Shown piece after piece: positions 56,444 to 64,000 of a stretch of 64,000 nt of DNA (position 1 is its first letter; the number at the start of each line of letters is the position of its first letter). The notes beneath the pieces were generated by a model. The model made no database searches. It worked only from the letters and a program-made list of their open reading frames with translations, and had not been told where the DNA came from. The stretch is taken from the NCBI GenBank assembly GCA_001972305.1, contig BDDD01000127.1:130242-194241 (forward strand), written 5' to 3'. The position numbers were made by a program, and so were the translations under genes. The DNA is from Cephalotus follicularis. Taxonomy: Eukaryota > Streptophyta > Magnoliopsida > Oxalidales > Cephalotaceae.

Positions 56444-56596
56444 AAAGACGTCGACGTCTTCCTTAGACATCAATGTCTTTTCCTCTTTCATACGAGGGTG
56501 TCGATGTCTTCGTCTACATTGACGTGCATGTGCATGCATTCACATGCGCCCTTTGTTTCCATAGGCGTCGACGTCTTTCAAAGTCATCGACGCGTT
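56444..56596. repeat. GTCGAC array, cluster 1 of the solo Del LTR
   Basis: Includes the perfect 16-base palindrome AAGACGTCGACGTCTT at 56445-56460; about six copies, 200-355 bases from the LTR start. Confidence 0.85.
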
Positions 56597-56803
56597 TATC
56601 CCAAAACTGCACTGTTTTGCCTCTAATTGCATCATTTAACATTTCTTTAACATCCCAATCATTCCCTCTTCCAAAATCTAACCTTTTAAACTTTGGAAAG
56701 CATCATCTAAGTCAGAAATTATGCCATTCTCATTAATTCAATAATAAGATTACATTTCAAATTGGAATATTACAATAACAAAAATCCTGGGCGTTACACA
56801 TGC

Positions 56804-57545
56804 AAGTATACGCCTGGGCATGGGTATACGCATCCGAGCATGCTTGCCAATGAGCTGAGCACGTCGCACATGGCCGAGTGAACCAAAGCATTGTACCATG
56901 CTTCAGGGTATACGGCCAGTGTGTGTGCGCAGCAGTGCCAAGCTGCCGCCTGAGCTCTCCATTGATTGCCTGACCTCCCCTTGTCATGGGCATGCAACAT
57001 GTGTATATCGAGCATGCGTCCCAGCATGCAACACATGACACCCAAGCACCCATGACAGAGAAGCCGAGCAGCAACGGCAGAGGTGAAAAGAATCCAAGGC
57101 AGAAGTGCCAAGCTCTCCCCTGCAATGGCGTTGAGCATGCGAAGGTGCCACTGCTCATGCATCCAAGGTGCTGAGGTGCCGCACATGGCTCTCCCCTAGC
57201 ATGCGCTGAGGTGCCACTCATGGCCGTCCAGTGACATGCGTCTATGTGATGCACTAGAGCGCCCAACCTCTGTTGGCATACATCCGAGGAGCATGCCATG
57301 TAATGCCTGAGCTCTCCTCTGACAATGCCGAGCTCTCCATTGAAGGTACCAAGCTTCCTGTGCATGTTAAACACGGAACCCGAGCTCTCCACCTTCTACA
57401 TGCCATGGTGCCGAGCAGCGTCCAATACCCATTCCATGCGTGTCGTGGCACTGAGCACTCTCCACGCATGCCTAAGCTCTCCTTTCGCATGTCCCCGAGG
57501 AGCATGCAACGCCACTCATCTGAGCTCCTCACCGCATAAGTTCTG
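56804..57545. repeat. GC-rich GAGCTC / CATGC block, right LTR
   Basis: Counterpart of 39600-40480, with several internal differences in order and length. ORFs on both strands are not preserved between the two LTRs. Confidence 0.65.
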
Positions 57546-57904
57546 AGCATGTAGAAATAACGCCCAATAGTGCCAAGCATGCGCCCATGCATGCTAAACG
57601 TGATGAGTCAAATGTAGAAAGTGCCATTGCATGCAAGCGTTGAACAGTGTTACTAGTGCTACCAGTGAAATTTATATGTACATAAATATATAAGGGTGAG
57701 GGAATGAAATGATGGCTACAGCGAAATGAATTATATAACTAAAAAGGGATGATAAGTGCAATAGGTATAAATGATAAGTGCAATTTATGGATGATACGTA
57801 TAGTGAAAATAGAGTAAATCAAGTGTAATAAAGTGATAATGGCAGGCCACACAGTGAATTTTTAATGTACTATAGTGTAATTGTAGTGTTAATGTAGTTT
57901 CAAT

Positions 57905-58200
57905 GTAATGTACTGTGCCTCATCACCAATTGAGCTGAGCCTACAGGATCACCAATTGAGATGAGCCGGCAAGGCTATCCTTCAGATGATCCTGGTGGAT
58001 AACCGAGATAGCCCAAGGGATCACCGACCGAGATGAGCTGTCAGATCACCAATTGAGATGAGCTGACTAATCACCGATCGAGTTGAGCCACACTGACTGT
58101 TATTGTACCAGATCACCGACTGCGATGAGCCGTCAGATCACCAATTGAGATGAGCTGACTGATCATCGACCGAGTTGAGCCACACTGATTGTTACTATTA
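57905..58200. repeat. Tandem repeat of the GATCACC-AATTGAGATGAGC unit, right LTR
   Basis: Counterpart of 40850-41110, with about nine to ten units; unit number appears to differ slightly between the LTRs. Confidence 0.82.
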
Positions 58201-58903
58201 CTGTTACCGTGTAATGCAATAATGAATGTTCAAGTTCCTCTGCCTTAACGTCTGGAGTGCGTTACCACTCCTCCTAAAGTAGGGGATGCCGAGGAAGGTT
58301 TTATAGTGACTGTTAAAGATTGTAATGACTGAATGGACTGTTATACTGAATGACGGTAGTGACTGTATGGACCGCACTGTTATTGACTGCTAGTGACGGT
58401 GATCGAATGTAGTGAACGAATGACTGTTATACTGAATGAAGTGTTATACTGTACTGCTTTTACTGCATCTCTCATTTGCATTGCATTTGCTTGCTACATC
58501 TGCATCTCATATATGAATGGTGGTAGTTCCTACACGACCAGTTCTCACTGACCCCATTGCATTGTAATGTAATGGGTCAGGTGCAGGTAAAGCTTCGCAA
58601 CAAGCTGAGGGTTGAAGCCCCGGGTGAGTCTCCTCCCTCTTATGGCAGTTCGACGACCCAAGAGCATAATGATTTTTTAAATTGTTTTATGACCTGCCGG
58701 ATTGTGGCAGAGCTTGTTTGTGAACAGAAATGTTTACATTGCGTTTTATCCACACAAGTGATTATTTATGGAATTTATTCCGCATGCATTATTGCGTTAT
58801 TAAATGTTTTTAATTTCTGCTAAATATTGGCAAATGAATGATACTGTTAGTAGTGCTTCAAACCTTAGGGGTTGACCCTCGGGGTTTGGGGCATTACACA
58901 TTG

Positions 58904-60341
58904 GGCCATCCTTGAATCATGCTATTCTAAGGCATAATTTCGGCCCAATAGGGATAGCAAATCCCTAGCCCAATAAGTCCTCAAGCTCCAAGATCATAAA
59001 CTCTCCCTCAACCAACAAATGGCAACTGCATTTACTAGTTGAACAATCATCCCTTTGCAAAGAACAATTTTATTATGGTGTTGCTTGACATTAAGTCCAG
59101 CAAATAAAATGTTATGTAGCAAAGTAGCATCTCCTTGATACTAACCTCTCACTAAATGATATATCACAAGACATATCAACGTTTTCCAAAATCAGGCAGG
59201 ACCCGAAAGCCTGATTGGTTTTCGGTACAACGATATGTTTCCCAGAAATCCCATGATTCTGTTACGACCATCCTGATAGTCTTAGAGATCGCTCTCTAGA
59301 CTACCCCATAGCCCCAGTGTGATGACCCATCACCCCCTGATCCGTGTACACCACGTCTATTAGTCATTTGCCGGATTAACCAGTACTTTATTCTCGCATC
59401 AATCTTTATGTCATGTATCCCTCGTCATTTGATCCGATAATGATCTAGGGTTTGGTTCAGTGTCATCCCTAGTTTAAGACATGATAACTATAAATCTATA
59501 AACACATTTGTGACTATAAACAGACCTCCCAGGAAACCACATTTCCAGTCTACCCACACCTGGCCAGGTTTTCCAAGTCTACAAAGGTTATATATATTAT
59601 AGAGAAAGTCACCTTCATTACAGGTGTGACGATCCCATATTGCACACTCGCCCATACATCTTAATGAAGCTCCCACAAGACCCAGAGAAACCCCGTTTGC
59701 CAGCACGTGGCTAGTGCTTGGGTGGGAGAAAACCAAAGCCTAGTGGTCACTACACAATGCATGCTAGCCGCTAAGGTTTAAGGAAAAAATGCATTCTGCC
59801 TTTAGCCTACTAGTCACCCGTGGACTATACACTATCGATACAAATAGGAACCCTTCGACACAGGTAATGACTTTCCAAAAAGGACTCCTATGGTGGGTCG
59901 GTTTAGTATCATCCCTCCTAGCATGCACCCCACATCAGCTTTAGGAGAAACCCAAATGGCAATGAGATGATCCACCCTCCCTGTTGCATCGTGAGCAACC
60001 ATAACACAGCAAGTATTTGCGGTTCATGAATCTCCCAAAGAAAGTGAATCAATGACTTGGAACTTTTGTCACAAGGGAATAAGGATCCCATTCTCATAAC
60101 CTCCCAGGCAGGAGATCCAACCCTTTATGGACAGAGCACTATACGTGTATTCAGTCGACATGGTGATCAACTGATCTGATTCAATGGTTTGGGATAATAC
60201 ATATAGCCTTGGCCATTTTTGACGGAATATGCACATAAAACATATCTAGAACGAAGAATGTAGAGTTAGGAAGTGTCACATATGTTCACTACATATGAAT
60301 GCAGCCATCTCGTGGCTTGTCGGGACACCCCTAATATAATA
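58904..60341 (-). repeat. Solo copia LTR, right piece
   Basis: Minus-strand match to the first 1.4 kb of the Copia-1 3' LTR: CCGGATTAACCAGTACTTTA, CACCTTCATTACAGGTGTGACG and CACCGTGGAC-like blocks correspond to 15480-16420. It ends with GGGACACCCCTA at the LTR start; TTGAT 60342-60346 follows. Confidence 0.88.
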
Positions 60342-60346
60342 TTGAT

Positions 60347-60456
60347 AATTTTCCTTGTGTACCTGAAAATCACACAAGAACAACCAAAGTAGTCTATTGA
60401 AAGCATAAAAACATCGCAAATAAATCTTGAAAAATAACACATTTTTATGCTAAACA
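60347..60456 (-). repeat. Athila-3 3' LTR, proximal segment
   Basis: Completes the LTR interrupted at 37830 (GTACCTGAAAATCA, ACCAAAGTAGTCTATT, TTTTTATGCTAAACA). Matches 674-784 of Athila-1. Confidence 0.92.
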
Positions 60457-60472
60457 AATACCCCCATACTTG
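60457..60472 (-). other. Polypurine tract of Athila-3
   Basis: Minus strand reads CAAGTATGGGGGTATT just before the LTR. Confidence 0.85.
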
Positions 60473-61639
60473 AATTTTGCTTGACCTCAAGCAAAGAAAA
60501 TGGAAAGCTAAAACAAAACCACAAAGAAAGCAAACAAAAACCATAACTCACTTTGGTAGGAATCACGATTGCATTTAGCATATGCAACAAGCCGTTAAAC
60601 CCCTAGGTGGCCCTAGTGGATTAGTTTTGTCTCGTGAGTGTTTTCCAATGAATAAACACACAAAATCCAGTTCATCAAAACTTTGACAATACGCTAAATG
60701 TATCTCAACTTAAAAATTCATAGGCAACCCCCATACTTGAATTTTATTATCTCGTTTCAAGTTCTAGAATCTAAACACATCTCAATTAAAGAGCTTCACT
60801 ACATTATCCATACTATTTACAAATCAAGGTATGCATTCTTCGTAACATAAAATCCTAGTTTGGAGTTAGGCAAAGAACTTTAGCACTCACACATCTTTTC
60901 TTTCTTTTTGTTTTATTGATCTCATTCCTCCACTACTGTTGGTTTGAATGACATGGTTGCAACAAACACCAGACACCCAAATTACTAAGTAGCTTCAACT
61001 TTTACGAACTTAAATTTGTGCAATGTCTTAGTCTCTTAAGTTTTCTATAAGACCCATGTAGCAAGTTTTCGACCAGTTACTCTCAAACCAGCTGGCTTTA
61101 AGGAACTGGGTGTAGAACACCCCTAAGGCTTAATTACTCGAATCAAATAGGCTACAAACCAAGACTGAATTCAAATAGGTAAACAAAACATTATTTCCCT
61201 CCTTTTCCTTTTTTTACATGCAACAACATCAATTCCTTGTCCTCCTCCTTACTAAGATTTATGAAATTTTTTAATACACGCAAGATCGGTCTTTTCATTC
61301 ATCATCAATTTTTTTTTTTTACACAAACTCCTACCTTGAGATGAATTCGCTTTCTTTTCCTTAAAAACAAAAATGTTTATTATTTCGCCTATGAGCTTAT
61401 CTATTATTTCTAAACATACCAACATCTACTCCTCTTTTCAAAATTAAGATGAACTTTAGTACTAACCCCCTACCCCCATACTTAAAATTTGCATTCTCCT
61501 CAATGAAATGAAAATCAAATGTAAAAATAACAATGAATGATCAAGAAATATATGTGAGACAATGGAACAAAAAAAAACAATAGGATTAGTGTTTGCCGAA
61601 TATCATTATGGAGGCTCAAAATAAAGAGGTGGATGAAGA
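60473..61639 (-). other. Athila-3 non-coding stretch with two extra polypurine-like tracts
   Basis: About 1.15 kb without a recognisable ORF. AAGTATGGGGG recurs on the minus strand at 60728-60738 and 61473-61483, in addition to the true tract. The stretch is far longer than in Athila-1 (about 170 bases). Pyrimidine-rich and T-run segments lie near 61195-61320. It may be the worn remainder of a longer 3' region. Confidence 0.6.
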
Positions 61640-62570
61640 TACATGGCCTCCTCCATCAGTGCAGCCAGAAACTCAAGAAATTTCTTCAATCGTTGGCCGT
61701 TGAAGTTATAAACGTCATCAATACCTGCCTTACAGATCTCAAAACTCCATTTGAGTAAACATTGTTAACAATATATGGACCATCCCAATGGGATCTCAAT
61801 TTTCCAAGAAACATATGTAATCATGAATTATACAAAAGTACTTTGTCTCCTGCTTCAAACTGTTTCCACAAAATACGTGCATCATGAAAGGCTTTGGTCT
61901 TTTCTTTTGAGATCTTAGCGTTGTCATATGCATCATTTCGGATCTCTTCCAACTCAGATAATTGGAAAGGACGATGACTGCCCGTAGTGGATTGACCAAA
62001 ATTAAATTGCTTAACTACCCAAAAGGCTCGATGTTCTAATTCCATTGGAAGATGACAAGCTTTACCGTACACATGCCGGTATGGAGATTGACCAAGGTAA
62101 GTCTTGAAAGTTGTTTGATAAGCCCACAGAGCATCATTGAGTCGAGTGGATCAATCCTTTTAGCTGGGGTTGACTGTTTTTTCGAGAATTTGCTTAATTT
62201 GGCTATTGGATACCTCAACTTTCCCACGAGTTTGAGGATGGTATGGTGTAGCGAGTTTATGGGTGATCCCATACCTCTTCATAAGGGCTTGAAAAGAACG
62301 ATTGAAAAAATGGGTACCCTTATCACTAATGATGGCACGTGGGGTGCCAAACAAAGAAAATATATGTTCCTTGAGGAATTTGACAACTACGGAGTTGTCA
62401 TTGGTTCGACAAGGAATTGCCTCTATCCATTTCGAAACATAGTCTACAGCCAACAAGATGTATAAATTTCCGAACGAGCTGGGAAACGGTCCCATTAAAT
62501 CGATACACCAAACATAAAAAATCTCATCTGTCAAAATTGGAGTTAACGGCATCATATTCCTCTTTATCAC
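61640..62570 (-). pseudogene. pol: Athila-3 integrase core and C-terminal part
   Basis: Frame 62160-62570 has all three catalytic positions: [16 protein letters not shown] and [11 protein letters not shown]. After a stop at about 62160 (DPLDS with TGA in another frame) the C-terminal piece 61821-62072 continues [38 protein letters not shown] and [10 protein letters not shown], then weak similarity to about 61640. The core is surprisingly well kept for the outermost element of the nest. Confidence 0.9.
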
Positions 62571-63656
62571 ACGGCCTAATGATTGACAAGATGCACAAGC
62601 TCGACAAAACTGAAAAGCATCTTTGAAAAGAGTTGGCCAATAAAAACCGCATTGTAAAACTTTGTCCGCTGTCTTGGTTAGGCCAAAATGACCACCACAT
62701 GCTTGATCATGGCAAAATGAATGAATAGAATGAGACTAATGTTCTGAAACACAACTTCACATAATTTGGTCTAGATGAGCTTTGAAAAGTTAAGGGTCAT
62801 CCCAGTGAAAGTGTTTGACTTGCGCAAGAAACTGACGCTTATCTTGAGTAGACCACTTCTATGGTATGGTCCCCGTAAGAAGATAATTAACTATGTCCTC
62901 ATACCATGGTTCGCTTTCGACATGCATAAGCTGCTCATCAGGCAAATTTTCATTAATCAGACCCTTGATCTCTGGCGTATTGGGAAGACAGGATAAACGA
63001 TTAGCCACTATATTCTCAGCCCCTTTCTTATCTCTAATTTCCACGTCAAACTCTTGAAGTAGCAAAACCCAACAGATGAGATGCACTTTTGCATCCTTTT
63101 TACTCACTAAGTACCGAATTGCAGCATGAGCAGTATAAACAATGATGCGGGATCCTAGTAAGTACAACAAAAATTTTACAACTGTAAATACCATAGAGAA
63201 AAACTCATTCTCTATGGTCGTGTAATTTAATTGCACATCGGAAAGGGTCCTACTTGCATAGTAAATGACGTGAGACCATTTATTCAACCTTTGCCCAAGA
63301 ACATCTCCTATTGTAATATCTGTCGCATCACACATAATCTCAAAAGGCTCAGTCCAGATGGGTGCCTGAATGATAGGAGCAGAGGTGAGCGCTTTCTTGA
63401 AAAGTTTAAAAGCTTCAAGGCACTCATTAGAGAAAACAAATTTTTGATCTTCTGCTAGGAGCGATGTCAAGGGTTGTGCCACCTTGGAAAAATCCTTGAT
63501 GAACCTTCGATAAAAACCAGTATGTCCGAGGAATGCTCGAATGTATTTCACATTATGAGGTGGAGGTAAATGCTTGATGACTTCGATTTTAGCTTTATCA
63601 ACTTGTGTTCCCTCTTTGGACACTACATGTCTGAGAATGATCCCATTCATCACCAA
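62571..63656 (-). pseudogene. pol: Athila-3 RT end, RNase H and integrase zinc-binding part
   Basis: Open frame 62859-63656 (265 residues) holds the RT end ([19 protein letters not shown]), RNase H ([34 protein letters not shown]; in the last the family aspartate of YTDHA is alanine) and the region up to [11 protein letters not shown]. From 62858 to 62571 the HHCC region ([18 protein letters not shown]) is present but broken by stops. Confidence 0.9.
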
Positions 63657-64000
63657 GAAATTATACTTCTCCTAATTAAGCACAAAATTCTTCTCCCTAC
63701 TTCTTTCAAGTACTAATTTCAGATGATGAAGGCATTTAGAGAACATGGAACCATGCACAGAGAAGTCATCCATAAAAACTTCGAGAAAGTCCTCCACCAT
63801 ATCGGAGAAAATACTCATCATGCACCTCTGGATAGTCGCGGGGGCATTACAAAGGCCAAATGGAATGTGTCGATAAGCAGATGTTCCAAAAGGGCATGTG
63901 AAGGTAGTATTCTCTTGATCGTCAGGGGCGATGGGAATTTGATTATATCCAGAGTACCTATCGAGAGAGCAGTAATATTCGTGTCCAGCCAGCCTATCCA
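63657..64000 (-). pseudogene. pol: Athila-3 reverse transcriptase, runs off the window
   Basis: Conceptual reading of the minus strand gives GHEYYCSLDRYSGYNQIPIAP at the edge, then IPFGLCNAPATIQRCMMSIF and the active-site box VFMDDFSVHG (63761-63778). A TAG replaces a tryptophan codon (after NFVLN) near 63675. The remaining upstream RT, protease and gag lie outside. Confidence 0.88.

Larger units (their letters stand above)
46263..56798 (-). mobile_element. Solo Del LTR, split by Athila-2
   Basis: One minus-strand LTR: left end TGTCACGCCTCGG, right end GGGCGTTACA, with CATGC at 46258-46262 and 56799-56803. Without Athila-2 it is 2764 bp, against 2701 bp for the Del-1 LTR. No internal Del sequence. 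It carries the usual two GTCGAC clusters (56444-56596 and 55260-55684). Confidence 0.92.
54660..56798 (-). repeat. Solo Del LTR, right piece
   Basis: Continues from 46887: ATGTCCCAAAAAGGAACC matches the place in Del-2 near 18700. Blocks at 55740-56090 match the leader-like part of Del LTRs (GTTCCAAGTTAGGAACTAGAAAGTCCACC). Ends GGGCGTTACA; CATGC 56799-56803 follows. Confidence 0.9.
38854..58898 (+). mobile_element. Gypsy-6: degenerate Ty3/gypsy element with 3-kb LTRs
   Basis: Complete insertion flanked by CATTG (38849-38853, 58899-58903). Left LTR 38854-41914, internal 41915-45534, right LTR 45535-46262 plus 56804-58898, the last split by the solo Del LTR. RT, RNase H and integrase remnants are in gypsy order on the plus strand. 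In the first 120 aligned bases the two LTRs differ at about 15 places, so it is old. Gag is nearly gone and no protease is visible. Confidence 0.92.
56804..58898 (+). repeat. Gypsy-6 right (3') LTR, second piece
   Basis: Resumes the LTR after the solo Del insertion (AAGTATACGCCTGGGCATG matches the left LTR near 39600). Relative to the left LTR about 110 bases are missing near 58235, between two CCTCTGCC words. Ends GGGGCATTACA; CATTG 58899-58903 follows. Confidence 0.9.
37831..60341 (-). mobile_element. Solo copia LTR, split by Gypsy-6
   Basis: The two pieces 37831-38853 and 58904-60341 are the two ends of one minus-strand LTR of the Copia-1 type. Left end TATTGGATTAGGGGCTC corresponds to the reversed end of the 17761 LTR; right end GGGACACCCCTA...AATA to the reversed start at 15315. 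TTGAT lies at 37826-37830 and 60342-60346. Joined length is 2461 bp, against 2447 bp for the intact LTR. No internal copia sequence is present, so it is a solo LTR left by recombination between two LTRs. Confidence 0.9.
36684..64000 (-). mobile_element. Athila-3: outermost element of the nest, runs off the right edge
   Basis: Minus strand. Its 3' LTR starts (left end) at 36684 and, after removal of the nested block 37831-60346, ends at 60456, giving about 1257 bp against 1395 bp in Athila-2. Then polypurine tract, a 1.1-kb non-coding stretch, integrase, RNase H and RT up to the window edge. The left target-site copy should be AGGTA (36679-36683); its partner is outside the window. Confidence 0.9.

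Noticed and set aside
60473..61639. Possible env-like gene of Athila-3.
   Set aside because: No ORF of useful length, signal peptide or membrane segment seen on either strand.
1..64000. Centromeric satellite, rDNA, organelle insert or bacterial gene cluster.
   Set aside because: No long tandem monomer arrays, no rRNA or organelle gene sequence, and no operon-like spacing or ribosome binding sites; all coding similarity is to LTR retrotransposons.

Overview
This window looks like nuclear DNA of a flowering plant, in a heterochromatic, repeat-dense stretch. I find no host gene, tRNA, rRNA or CRISPR array. Almost every base belongs to LTR retrotransposons of three kinds: Ty3/gypsy Athila-type (three copies, minus strand), Ty3/gypsy chromovirus of Del/Tekay type with 2.3-3.1 kb LTRs (several copies), and Ty1/copia (one element with both LTRs represented, plus a solo LTR). 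The tRNA-Met and tRNA-Asp type primer sites, Athila-style gag-pol, and chromodomain-tailed integrase fix this as a plant genome; I cannot name the species. Names such as Athila-1, Del-2 and Gypsy-6 are local labels of mine.

Left half. 1-5200: Athila-1 (minus), running off the left edge and missing its 5' end. 5201-8589: Del-1 (plus), only the integrase tail and the 3' LTR. 8590-17761: Copia-1 (plus), with a clipped 5' LTR, a long leader, broken gag-pol and a complete 3' LTR. 17762-28154: Del-3 (minus), whose 3' LTR is split by Del-2 (18052-25035, minus, flanked by CTTTC), a gag-only deletion derivative. 28155-33505: Gypsy-5 (plus), 5' LTR through RT. 33506-36683: a minus-strand LTR fragment, then an unresolved LTR-like stretch with 74-bp tandem repeats.

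Right half (36684-64000) is a five-level nest whose joints I could read from target-site duplications. Athila-3 (minus, from 36684 beyond the window) has its 3' LTR split by a solo copia LTR (37831-60341, TTGAT). That is split by Gypsy-6 (38854-58898, plus, CATTG). The right LTR of Gypsy-6 is split by a solo Del LTR (46263-56798, minus, CATGC), and that is split by Athila-2 (46888-54654, minus, GTAAG). Removing the inserts gives a 2461-bp copia LTR against 2447 bp for the intact one, and a 2764-bp Del LTR against 2701 bp, which supports the reading.

All coding regions carry stops, frameshifts or deletions, so no element looks autonomous. Athila-2 is least damaged. The most unusual signal is non-coding: clusters of a GTCGAC-centred, often palindromic motif recur at matching offsets in LTRs of both Athila and Del lineages, in Athila and Del-1 lying upstream of the likely TATA box, while the copia LTR appears to lack them.
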